From contig JADZBO010000103.1 in the NCBI GenBank assembly GCA_020851995.1, positions 1-36,109 of the forward strand: a DNA stretch of 36,109 nucleotides, in the 5' to 3' direction. Under the pieces are notes generated by a model. The model did not search any database, was not told the DNA's origin, and saw nothing but the letters and a program-made list of their open reading frames with translations. Of this stretch, positions 1 through 7,643 are shown piece by piece (position 1 is the first letter of the stretch; the number at the start of each line of letters is the position of its first letter). Position numbers and translations under genes: made by a program. This DNA comes from Burkholderiaceae bacterium (GTDB taxonomy: Bacteria; Pseudomonadota; Gammaproteobacteria; Burkholderiales; Burkholderiaceae_B).

Positions 1-490
1 GAATACTGTCGCTGGACGCTCCCCGGTCACTCTTGACCCATTCGTGGACAACCAGATCGAGCCAGATGGCAAAGGGTCTGCCCTGACTGATCGCCGCTTC
101 GACGCCGAAACTGCCCCACGCGCCGAACGATCCTATATTTGTAAAACACAGGTAACGATGCTGAGCAACCAGAGCTTCATAGCGCTTGCGCACCTCGGCG
201 CGATAGCGAAAATGATCCAGAACGTGATAGCCCCAGGGGAATGCCTCCAGAGATACGCGCCCTGTTGCAAGCAGGTCGGCCGGGTCGACATAAACCGAAG
301 TGGCATTGAACGCATCGCCGGGTATCAGGATCGGCGCACAGACGGTCACATGGCCAAAATGTGTCGCCCAAAGACGAATCCCGTTCAAAGCCTGCGCTTC
401 GACCAGCAGGCCGTCGGCCCCCTGCATGAAGGGCACACCGACATCCAGTAGAAGACCCTCGCTGCCCCGCACGTCCCGCTTGCCACTCAT
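1..490 (-). CDS. Putative glycosyltransferase of the exopolysaccharide locus, N-terminal part only
   Basis: An open frame reads leftward from ATG at 490 and runs off the window edge without a stop, giving 163 residues. The start has only a weak ribosome binding site, and a GTG eight codons upstream is an alternative. The N-terminal segment (LLLDVGVPFMQ, then a long alpha/beta region with FGHVTVCAPI) resembles the acceptor-side Rossmann fold of GT-B glycosyltransferases, but no nucleotide-sugar motif is reached before the edge. It lies 32 nt downstream of the GT25 gene on the same strand, so the two are probably co-transcribed. The glycosyltransferase call is inferred from context and fold pattern. 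The reading frame itself is well supported. Confidence 0.6.
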   Translation of the reverse strand, partial: MSGKRDVRGSEGLLLDVGVPFMQGADGLLVEAQALNGIRLWATHFGHVTVCAPILIPGDAFNATSVYVDPADLLATGRVSLEAFPWGYHVLDHFRYRAEVRKRYEALVAQHRYLCFTNIGSFGAWGSFGVEAAISQGRPFAIWLDLVVHEWVKSDRGASSDSI

Positions 491-522
491 AGTTCGCCAG
501 CCCCGAATCACTGCTAGGTTAA

Positions 523-1233
523 TCAGATTCTGGCGCGTATCCAGCTTTTCAATTTACGCGCCACCATCAGCATACTCGCTGGAACCATCCGATCGGCAAA
601 GTTGCCGGGCGTTACGTCGCTTCTGGAACTTCTTTGAAGGAGAAGGCTTTTACTCGCCCGAAAAACCCGAATTTCAGGGTGAACGTCCATGAAAATACTG
701 TACGCTGCGTCAATATGCATCGGCCCGAAGCCGCTGTCTCCGGGCGGTCGACTGATCATCCCCTCCAGGAATTGAATCAGTGAGGGAAGCACCTCGCCGC
801 GCAGCGCGTAGGCATGGGTGCACTGAACGCCGCCAACCGTCTGAATCCACCGCAAAGGACCTGAAACCGGAGGCAGAACGTGCCCCAGGTAGAGAAAATC
901 CCAGTCGCCGGTGTGACAAAAGTCAATCAGCGCGTCGGCTCTGCGGAAGTAACGTCCGGGCATCGCGTCGTCCTCCAGCACAAGGAACCGGCGCAACCCC
1001 GAATCGCGAGCCTGCCGGAGTATCTCAAGATGACTCAAGAAGCACCCGCGCGCGCCTCTGGATGGAAATCCCCCGGCGTCCGCGGGCTCCAACGCATCAA
1101 AAAACCGCACCGCCCCTTGCCCGATCCTGAGACCAGCGCGGGCCAGTTCCCGCTGGATCTCCGTTCTGCGGTCGATGCGTTTCGTCAGGCTGACGACGTA
1201 TATCGCTTCAAACGCCGAAAAAATCGACGTCAT
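523..1233 (-). CDS. Glycosyltransferase family 25 (LPS/EPS-type) protein
   Basis: This 236-residue protein has the GT25 layout. IYVVSLTKRIDRR near the N-terminus binds nucleotide sugar. RGCFLSHLEIL is the conserved Gly-Cys-x-x-SH segment, and FLVLEDDAMP carries the acidic EDD metal-binding motif. Family members add hexoses to LPS or exopolysaccharide in the cytoplasm. The frame stays open upstream to a GTG at 1314, with an ATG at 1260. I chose ATG 1233 because GT25 proteins usually begin about ten residues before the IYVVSL strand. None of these starts has a clear Shine-Dalgarno. The gene is followed 32 nt later by the partial glycosyltransferase and diverges from the polymerase gene. Confidence 0.85.
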   Translation of the reverse strand: MTSIFSAFEAIYVVSLTKRIDRRTEIQRELARAGLRIGQGAVRFFDALEPADAGGFPSRGARGCFLSHLEILRQARDSGLRRFLVLEDDAMPGRYFRRADALIDFCHTGDWDFLYLGHVLPPVSGPLRWIQTVGGVQCTHAYALRGEVLPSLIQFLEGMISRPPGDSGFGPMHIDAAYSIFMDVHPEIRVFRASKSLLLQRSSRSDVTPGNFADRMVPASMLMVARKLKSWIRARI

Positions 1234-1348
1234 GGGAAAGTTGCTATTTACATTGCGCATGGATTGAGTTTTGCAGTAATCAGCGCCATGTTCAACTTTT
1301 TCGGCACTAAGCACACGAATCGTCGCCCGGCGGGACCTGAGGAATGCC

Positions 1349-1376
1349 TTGACGTCGCCTCAATAGGCGATAATCT
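1349..1376 (+). promoter_or_regulatory. Candidate sigma-70 promoter for the polymerase operon
   Basis: TTGACG at 1349-1354 matches the -35 consensus at five of six bases. It is followed after 16 nt by TAATCT at 1371-1376, a moderate -10, and a better GATAAT at 1369-1374 overlaps it with a 14-nt spacer. A start near 1383 would place the palindrome at 1400-1420 inside the leader. A small hairpin (CGCCT at 1356-1360, AGGCG at 1365-1369) lies in the spacer. This is a motif match only. Confidence 0.35.
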
Positions 1377-1399
1377 CCGGAATCGGTGGTCAGAGAATT

Positions 1400-1420
1400 T
1401 ACGGTTCGGCCCGAACCGTA
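1400..1420. promoter_or_regulatory. Perfect palindrome in the leader of the polymerase operon
   Basis: TACGGTTCGG at 1400-1409 is followed by one central C and then its exact complement at 1411-1420. The site starts 32 nt before the polymerase ATG and just downstream of the candidate promoter. Its symmetry and position fit an operator for a dimeric repressor or a structured leader RNA. There is no T-run, so it is not an intrinsic terminator. No regulator gene for it is visible nearby. Confidence 0.55.
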
Positions 1421-1451
1421 CACTCTGCGCAAAGGACCTGAGACCCAGACC

Positions 1452-2831
1452 ATGGCATACATTGTCTTTGTGGCAATGTTTTTGGCGATTTACGCTATCA
1501 ACCGCTACGACTTGCAGCGGGCGTTTATCTACGTGTGGATTCCGGCTCTCATGCTCCTCCCGTCGGACTGGAACGTCAATATCCCCGGACTGCCCGACCC
1601 GAACTTCCCCCAGGCCGCATGCATTCCGATCATTTTCATACTCGTTACGCGGGAGCTTCACAAACTTGAATTTGGCGCCATTGAGGGGTTAATCGCCCTT
1701 TATTGCGCGTATCGATTCCTGATGGACTGGCAAAGCCGAGGCTATTCGGATGCGCAGAACTACGCCTTCGATATGCTGACGACCGGGGTCGCGCCCTACA
1801 TGATGGGCCGCTATGTGATTAACAGCCGACAAATGGATATCGCGACGGCAAAGATGCTCGTCCTGATGTTTCTGGTCCAGGCTCCCGCGTTCCTTTACGA
1901 GTTGCGGATGTGGCAACCACCAGTCTTCCGTTTCTTCGGCTTTTTTTTCCCGGGCTCCCACTCCGGGCTTTCCGTGCGGTACGGGTTGGCGCGCCTCACC
2001 GGACCCTACACGCACCCCATTCTGGCGTGCGTGATCTTCGTCGCAATCTACAGATTGCACAAATGGCTCGACTGGATGGGAGTCTGGAAGCAGCCTCAGA
2101 CTGGAATTTACGGCGTATTCCAGAACCTGAGCCGGCGCTTTCCGCTGTCATTTGCGACGCACATCACGATCATCTTTTTCGTCATGATCATCCTGACGTT
2201 CTCGCGTGGCCCCTGGATTGGTGGCATCGCCGGCGCAGCGCTCACGGCGGTCGGCAATTTTGAAAACCGCAAGCGCGCGCTGATTATTCTGGTGATCCTG
2301 ATGGGGATCGGCGGGCTTGCCGCCCAGGCGGGCTTCAATTACTACACGAGCCCGGGCTCGGACGGCACCATCAGCGAAGGCGCGGAAACAATGCTGTACC
2401 GTAAGATCATGTTGGCCCGCTACGATGCATTTCTCTGGGAAAAGCCCTGGACAGGCTGGGGCTTGACAACCGTACCGCAAATCGCGGGCATGGAGTCGAT
2501 TGACAACGCTTACTTCCTGATGGCCTTGCAGCACGGGATTCCGGCACCCGCACTGTTCATCGTCATCTTCTCCTATGCAATCGGATCGCAGATCCTGTTC
2601 GGGCTGAAATCTGTTTCCAAGGAACCTCCGCTGGGTTTTACCTTCGCCGGCGTCTATCTGGCATGCTTCATGGCTTTCGCGACGGTGTATATCGGCGCTC
2701 AAACCCCGTCTATTCTGTTTCTGCTCCTTGGATGGGGCGAAGGCATCCGCAAGCGCGATTTTCAGGTCGTCACAACGGGTGATGCCAAACCGGTGGTCGC
2801 GCCACCTCCATTCCGCAGGGTGATTTATTGA
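1452..2831 (+). CDS. O-antigen polymerase/ligase-like membrane protein (Wzy/WaaL type)
   Basis: This 459-residue, highly hydrophobic protein has about ten to twelve predicted membrane segments and begins with an uncleaved one (MAYIVFVAMFLAIYAI). The central FSRGPWIGGIAG and the later WTGWGLTTVPQ segment with DNAYFLMALQHGI match the Wzy_C pattern, where polymerases and ligases join polysaccharide repeat units on the periplasmic face. ATG 1452 was preferred over an upstream in-frame GTG at 1386, because it opens directly on the first membrane helix and the upstream extension would cross the palindrome. It is the first gene of a rightward trio, and its stop overlaps the next start (TTGA). In this context it is most likely the polymerase of a Wzx/Wzy-dependent exopolysaccharide. 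Confidence 0.8.
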   Translation: MAYIVFVAMFLAIYAINRYDLQRAFIYVWIPALMLLPSDWNVNIPGLPDPNFPQAACIPIIFILVTRELHKLEFGAIEGLIALYCAYRFLMDWQSRGYSDAQNYAFDMLTTGVAPYMMGRYVINSRQMDIATAKMLVLMFLVQAPAFLYELRMWQPPVFRFFGFFFPGSHSGLSVRYGLARLTGPYTHPILACVIFVAIYRLHKWLDWMGVWKQPQTGIYGVFQNLSRRFPLSFATHITIIFFVMIILTFSRGPWIGGIAGAALTAVGNFENRKRALIILVILMGIGGLAAQAGFNYYTSPGSDGTISEGAETMLYRKIMLARYDAFLWEKPWTGWGLTTVPQIAGMESIDNAYFLMALQHGIPAPALFIVIFSYAIGSQILFGLKSVSKEPPLGFTFAGVYLACFMAFATVYIGAQTPSILFLLLGWGEGIRKRDFQVVTTGDAKPVVAPPPFRRVIY

Positions 2832-4867
2832 TAACCGTTCAGGCAATTTTTAGTCTCTTGCGTGGGTATGATCGCGACGCGCGCCCCTTGTTCGTCAGGC
2901 GTGGTAACACCTACCGATGGCGTGCGATTCGAATCATGATGGTCGCGCTGGCGGTCGTCATCGCTTTTCTGTCGGAGCCCGGCGGTGCCGCATCTCCCCC
3001 GGCGACCCTCGCACCGTTGATCGGCGCCAACCTCCCGGCGATCTCCGATTACTCCCCGACCCCTGTCTATGTCGACCTGGTCAAGCAGGGGCGACGTTTC
3101 GGCACGGCGATGACGCCCTGGGACGAAAAAGCGGTGCTGGCCGACGATGGCTGGCCGATCGGCGACTTCGGAATATTCCTGATGACGGGCATGGCCGACA
3201 TTCAGGGCACCGGCGGAACCTACAAGGTCTCGTTCAATGGCCAGGCAAAGGTCGAAGTCGTGGCCTCGAACGCGACAACGGCCAACCCGCACTACGACGC
3301 CGAGCGCAATGTGAGCACTGTTGACGTGATCATGCCGCAAGGATCGAACCAACTGGTTCTTGCGCTGACCGGAACGCGGGGCAATATCAAGAACTTGCGG
3401 GTCATTCGACCTGGCTACGATCCGGCGGAGCCTCCGCTGTTTACACGCGAGTTTCTGCAGCACATCGCCCGGTTCAAGACGATTCGTCTGATGGACTGGC
3501 TGGAGACCAACGGGCGCGACAATGTCACAACATGGGCAACCCGCACAGACCCGGCGCGCACGCATTACGCTGCGGCAACCGGCGCACCCTGGGAAGACAT
3601 CATCGCCCTCGCCAACCTCACGCGACAGGACATCTGGATCAATATTCCGGTTCGGGCGACCGACGAGTATGTCGAACAGCTTGCAATTCTGCTCAAGTCC
3701 ACGCTCAACACCCAAAGTCGGATTTATGTGGAGTACAGCAACGAAGTCTGGAACCCGATGTTCACGCAGTTCGGGATCAACGTCGACAGCGCAGTCGAGG
3801 AGGTTCGGCGCAAACCCCAATCCGCGCTTGCCTACGACGGAAAAAAGGACAAGTACCTGCTCGCCTTTCGGCGTGTCGCGCAGCGCGGCAAGGACATTAG
3901 TGACATTTTCAGGCGCGTGTTCGGCGACGACGCGATGATGACGCGGATTCGCCCGGTTTTCAGCGGACAAGTGGTGCGGCCCCACCTCGCCGAAATGGGT
4001 CTTGAGTTCATCGCGAATCGCTACGGACCACCGTCAGATTACTTTTACGCTTTCGCGGGCGCACCCTACTTCAATCTGGGAAAGCGTCAGACCGAAGAGG
4101 GGCTGACGCCTGGCGAAGTGCTCGATGCGTTCGAGCAATCCGTTCGCGATATCCCCGCGGTCAACCTGATCGAGAATAACCTGGCCCTGGCCGCATGGTA
4201 CGGCCTGCCCTTCATTGCGTACGAAGGGGGTTCCGACACCTTTGGCCCCGGCAGTCTCCAGGCAAAGAAGCAAGCCAGCATGGATCCCAGGATGCTTGCC
4301 ATTTGCCGCCAGTACCTGAACAACTGGTATGCCTCCGGCGCGGGCCTGTTCATGTGGTACACCGCCGGTGCGGGCAACTGGGACACGCAATATGGCACCT
4401 GGGGGCTCACGACTGATCTCGCGCTGGACAATGCGCCCAAAATACGCTGCATGGACGAAATTGCGCAGGCCGCACCACCCCCGTCCAGCGCGCGCCATCA
4501 GATTCCCGGGAGTTTCGACGCGATTGAGTATGTGGGCAACCTCCCGCCCTACAAGCCAGAGACGCGCGGTCGCATTCGCTACATGCATCCGGGGTCCGGC
4601 CAGGTTGACTACCTGATCAATGCGCCGCGGGCCGGCGACTACAGCCTGATTGTGCGCGCCGAGGCCGGGCGCGCCGGCAACGCCATCTCGATCGGGCTCA
4701 ACAACCGTGTCATCAATCCGGGTTTCGAACTCAAGGCGACCGGGTGGGATGCACCTCAGGACAATGCAGCGATTCCAATTCGTCTCACACAGGGACTTAA
4801 TACAATACGGATATCGACAACCCGGGAAACCAGCGGGTTCGGGCTGACTGCCCTGACGATTCGCTGA
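2828..4867 (+). CDS. Secreted or membrane-anchored clan GH-A-like glycoside hydrolase with C-terminal carbohydrate-binding-like domain
   Basis: The 679-residue frame opens with TTG at 2828, overlapping the upstream stop and preceded by GCAGGG. An ATG at 2936 is the alternative and would leave a plain signal peptide (MMVALAVVIAFLSEPGGAAS). Residues 60-195 look like a beta-sandwich. The next 350 residues look like a TIM barrel, with IYVEYSNEVWNP carrying an Asn-Glu pair (E306) and FIAYEGGSD a second glutamate (E466). These are the expected acid/base and nucleophile of clan GH-A. The last 120 residues resemble a CBM6/35-like jelly roll. Proteins of this kind are often labelled cellulose-binding. 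Placement between a polymerase and an acyltransferase suggests it trims or releases the polymer in the periplasm. The exact glycoside hydrolase family is not assigned. Confidence 0.7.
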   Translation: MITVQAIFSLLRGYDRDARPLFVRRGNTYRWRAIRIMMVALAVVIAFLSEPGGAASPPATLAPLIGANLPAISDYSPTPVYVDLVKQGRRFGTAMTPWDEKAVLADDGWPIGDFGIFLMTGMADIQGTGGTYKVSFNGQAKVEVVASNATTANPHYDAERNVSTVDVIMPQGSNQLVLALTGTRGNIKNLRVIRPGYDPAEPPLFTREFLQHIARFKTIRLMDWLETNGRDNVTTWATRTDPARTHYAAATGAPWEDIIALANLTRQDIWINIPVRATDEYVEQLAILLKSTLNTQSRIYVEYSNEVWNPMFTQFGINVDSAVEEVRRKPQSALAYDGKKDKYLLAFRRVAQRGKDISDIFRRVFGDDAMMTRIRPVFSGQVVRPHLAEMGLEFIANRYGPPSDYFYAFAGAPYFNLGKRQTEEGLTPGEVLDAFEQSVRDIPAVNLIENNLALAAWYGLPFIAYEGGSDTFGPGSLQAKKQASMDPRMLAICRQYLNNWYASGAGLFMWYTAGAGNWDTQYGTWGLTTDLALDNAPKIRCMDEIAQAAPPPSSARHQIPGSFDAIEYVGNLPPYKPETRGRIRYMHPGSGQVDYLINAPRAGDYSLIVRAEAGRAGNAISIGLNNRVINPGFELKATGWDAPQDNAAIPIRLTQGLNTIRISTTRETSGFGLTALTIR

Positions 4868-4888
4868 TGACTGTGGGCAAACGCAGAC

Positions 4889-5416
4889 ATGGAAGACTCA
4901 AACATGTTCGGAAACATTCGCGCTGACCTGGCCGCCCACCGGGGTGACTGGGGCGCGCAAGGGTTCTGGGCACTGCTTGTCTATCGCTTTGGGCGATGGC
5001 GGTACACGGTGCATCCGACGATCCTGCGCAAGCCGCTGTCATTGCTCTATCACGTCTTGTACAAGTTCGCCCAGATCATCACGGGCATCGAACTCCCCTG
5101 CGAAGTGCCAATTGGCCGCAATTTTGTGATCGAGCACTCGGGCGGTATTGTCATCAGTGGCTTTGCCAGCTTCGGCGACGACTGCCGCATTCGCAACGGG
5201 GTCGTAGTCGGGCTGTCTCGCACCGACGAACCGTGTGCACCTCAGATTGGCAATGATGTCGATATTGGCGCAGGCGCCAAGGTGCTGGGCAACATCCGAA
5301 TCGGAAACTGCGTGAGGATTGGCGCAAACGCTGTGGTCCTCACCGACGTTCCCGACAACTCGATTGCGGTCGGCGTACCCGCAAAAATCAGACCACGTAA
5401 AACAGATTCATCCTGA
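4889..5416 (+). CDS. Left-handed beta-helix (hexapeptide) O-acyltransferase, CysE-like
   Basis: This 175-residue protein has an N-terminal helical region and then isoleucine-rich hexapeptide turns (VPIGRNFVIEHSGGIVISG, IGNDVDIGAGAKVLG, IRIGNCVRIGANAVV). It closes with VGVPAKIRPR, typical of serine acetyltransferase-like polysaccharide acetyltransferases. H83 in IEHSGG is the likely catalytic base. It lies 21 nt after the glycosidase gene in the same operon. True CysE proteins are longer and have a larger N-terminal domain, so acetylation of an exopolysaccharide residue is more likely than cysteine synthesis. ATG 4889 was kept; an in-frame ATG at 4904 is also possible. Its stop is only 10 nt from the end of the convergent operon. 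Confidence 0.8.
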   Translation: MEDSNMFGNIRADLAAHRGDWGAQGFWALLVYRFGRWRYTVHPTILRKPLSLLYHVLYKFAQIITGIELPCEVPIGRNFVIEHSGGIVISGFASFGDDCRIRNGVVVGLSRTDEPCAPQIGNDVDIGAGAKVLGNIRIGNCVRIGANAVVLTDVPDNSIAVGVPAKIRPRKTDSS

Positions 5417-5426
5417 TCTGCAACAA

Positions 5427-6524
5427 TCAGGCCGCGCCGGAAAAGTCCTTCCTGATGCCGTTCCAGTCGAGCAAGCGTCGCGTGCGGGCAGACAGTCCCA
5501 CAAGCCGGAGTGTGTCGCCACGCGCTTTAAGCCGTGATTCAAGCGTCAGCATCTCGCCCGCGAAACAAGGCCCCAGATAGGTCAACGCAGTAAGATCGAT
5601 TGTCAGGTCGCCCTCGCGTGCCAGCGCGCGATCAATCGATTCGCGCAGCGCCTGGGGTATCGAGTCAGGGACCGGCCCGACGATCGCCACGTGGCTGCCC
5701 TGAGCGTCGTGGCGATACTGAATCACCGGCTGGGCTGACGGAGCGGGTCGATGAAGGCGAAGCCAGAGTACGTAAGGCAACAACTGGAGGAATGCCAAAC
5801 GCAGACACGCCTTGCCGTCGCGCCAGTACCGGCGCCATAGCATCGGCTCTTCCCGGATGCGCCAAACCCACTCCAACCCGGTTCGCTGCAGCCAAAGGGG
5901 AGCGCGCCTGACGGTCCCGGCCTCAAAGTTTACGACCGCACCCATGTTGCAGATCACCGGCACGGTCAGACGGGCACGATTGTGCATGATCCAGGCCTGT
6001 GCTTTCTGGGCGCTGAGCGCAACAAGCAGAAAATCCGCACCGCTCTGGTCGATCCGCTGCATCAGGTCGTCACCACTCATGTCCGCAACCGAGCCAAAAC
6101 CCGGTGTCTCATAACCGACGCAGCGCATCCCGGGAGAGTGCGCGTTGATGCGTTCGCCGGCGGCTTGCGCTGCCCCGGGCGGTCCGCCGAAGATAAACAC
6201 TCGGATCGGTGTGTCCCCGGGCGGCGGCGGGTTCCCGCGCAAACTTTCGAACAACCCGGAGCCAGTGACTCTTTCGGGCAACGGTATACCCAGCATCCGG
6301 GACATCCACACCAGCGGCATCCCATCAGCCACGCTCAGATCACTCTCAATGACGGACCGCCGGAACGCCTCATCCGCCTGACAGGCGATCAGAAAGTTGA
6401 GATTGGGCGTCGAGACAAACAGGCGACGCTGCTCGCGGATCGCAGCCCGCACCGCATCCACTGTTTCGCGCATGCTGACGATGTCGATCGGCAATCCCAG
6501 CAGACAGAACACTTTTCGGTTCAT
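5427..6524 (-). CDS. WecG/TagA/CpsF (GT26) glycosyltransferase with a C-terminal STAS-like domain
   Basis: Residues 1-245 form a complete GT26 domain. STPNLNFLI (38-46) and VADGMPLVW (65-73, with the conserved Asp67) build the active site. RVTGSGLFESL and VALSAQKAQAWIM follow, and LEWVWRIREEP closes the fold. GT26 enzymes such as TagA, WecG and xanthan GumM transfer a sugar to a lipid-linked intermediate at the inner face of the membrane. Residues 268-362 are an added module reading as STAS (LTIDLTALTYLGPCFAGEML, then LRLVGLSARTRRLLDWNGI). At the position where SpoIIAA-type STAS domains carry a phosphorylated Ser-Ser-Gly, this protein has Pro-Cys-Phe. It is the last gene of a six-gene operon and overlaps the upstream GT4 gene by 4 nt. 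Confidence 0.88.
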   Translation of the reverse strand: MNRKVFCLLGLPIDIVSMRETVDAVRAAIREQRRLFVSTPNLNFLIACQADEAFRRSVIESDLSVADGMPLVWMSRMLGIPLPERVTGSGLFESLRGNPPPPGDTPIRVFIFGGPPGAAQAAGERINAHSPGMRCVGYETPGFGSVADMSGDDLMQRIDQSGADFLLVALSAQKAQAWIMHNRARLTVPVICNMGAVVNFEAGTVRRAPLWLQRTGLEWVWRIREEPMLWRRYWRDGKACLRLAFLQLLPYVLWLRLHRPAPSAQPVIQYRHDAQGSHVAIVGPVPDSIPQALRESIDRALAREGDLTIDLTALTYLGPCFAGEMLTLESRLKARGDTLRLVGLSARTRRLLDWNGIRKDFSGAA

Positions 6525-7627
6525 GGTTGATCTCCGATCGCTTCAAGAAGTAACGCGGTCGCATCATCCCAGGAATAGGCGTGAGCGCGTTCATAGGAAA
6601 TCACTGACATGCGCCGCCAGGCGTCTGCCGGACTGCGGAGCAGCGCCATCAACGCGGTGGCGATCGCCTGCGGCGATTCGGATGGCACGAGAATCCCGGC
6701 TCCGTCGGCCAGCAAATCGGGCGCCGCGCCGATCGGGACACCAATGACGGGCGTGCGGCAAGCCATCGCCTCCAGCATCGGCAATCCAAAGCTGTCAAGC
6801 CTCGAGGCAAAAAGCCACGCATCACAACGCGCGTAAAGCCCCGGGATCCGATCCTGTGCAGGGCGATAATGAAACTCGGTATCCGGGGGCAACGGCAAAT
6901 CCTCCGTCGGATGCTCCGATCCGAAAGCGAGCGTGCGCAATTCGGGAATTTCCTGTCGGACGAGCCTGCAAGCCTCGTGAATCAGGTCGGCGCCCTTGAT
7001 GAGCAATGGCGAGTAGGTGAAACCGACTGTCGGCGGGGATCCCCGATCGCGCCAGGGCGCATCGAACTGCACGAGATCGACTGCGTTTGGAACGACACGA
7101 ATATCGAGGTCACCGAGCTCCGCCTCGATATCGAATTTCAGCTGGCTTGAGATCGCAATCTTTCGATTGGGCAAGCGCAGCGCCGCGTGCAAGCGCGCCC
7201 GTACATCGCCTCCGGTCCAAATCTCGTAGCCCTGAATCAGGTGCACTTTTCGGCCTTTGGACCTGGGCATCGCGTCGACCCAGATGGCCGTTTCCCACCA
7301 GGTCGCGATCAGCAGATCGGCCTCGGGAAGCATCGCAACCTGTCTCGGTTGCTGATGATCGAAAATGATGCACGGCACGCCTGAATTCGCAATGTGCCCC
7401 ACCTCGGGCACCGCCTTCATGAACCGCTGACGGGTCGCTTCCCAGACGCCCGCAAGGTCGCCACGCCGCAAGGCGCGCAGCGCAGGTCGAAGACCTCCGA
7501 GGCGATGCGGTGGCGCGCAGGCAATCAGAACCGAGTGGCCAAGGTCTTGCAAACACCGGGCATAGGTCGCGATCACCCGAATGCCACCGGTCAGGCTGTC
7601 CTGAGGTGTAATGAACGTGATGCGCAC
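6521..7627 (-). CDS. Glycosyltransferase family 4
   Basis: This 368-residue GT-B enzyme starts with MRITFITPQDSLTGGIRVIA, the acceptor-domain glycine loop. It ends in the nucleotide-sugar domain with DSFGLPMLEAMACRTPVI and IGAAPDLLADGAGILVP, which are diagnostic of retaining GT4 transferases. VGFTYSPLLIKGADLI marks the start of the donor-binding half. It acts at the cytoplasmic membrane face in building the repeat unit. The start is GTG at 7627, with GGGAG about eight nt upstream. It lies 16 nt after the flippase gene, and its TGA overlaps the ATG of the GT26 gene, so translation is probably coupled. The sugar transferred cannot be read from the sequence. Confidence 0.9.
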   Translation of the reverse strand: MRITFITPQDSLTGGIRVIATYARCLQDLGHSVLIACAPPHRLGGLRPALRALRRGDLAGVWEATRQRFMKAVPEVGHIANSGVPCIIFDHQQPRQVAMLPEADLLIATWWETAIWVDAMPRSKGRKVHLIQGYEIWTGGDVRARLHAALRLPNRKIAISSQLKFDIEAELGDLDIRVVPNAVDLVQFDAPWRDRGSPPTVGFTYSPLLIKGADLIHEACRLVRQEIPELRTLAFGSEHPTEDLPLPPDTEFHYRPAQDRIPGLYARCDAWLFASRLDSFGLPMLEAMACRTPVIGVPIGAAPDLLADGAGILVPSESPQAIATALMALLRSPADAWRRMSVISYERAHAYSWDDATALLLEAIGDQP

Positions 7628-7643
7628 GCGTCAGGCTCCCTGG

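Noticed and set aside
880-1692. A long rightward frame of 270 codons across the GT25 gene and the divergent region.
   Set aside because: It is antisense to a clear GT25 protein, crosses the promoter and palindrome of the polymerase operon and has an Arg/Pro-rich composition typical of a shadow.
2825-3985. A leftward 386-codon frame opposite the GH-A-like gene.
   Set aside because: The rightward frame has a signal peptide, catalytic motifs and operon coupling. The leftward one is Arg/Val/Asp-rich without domains.
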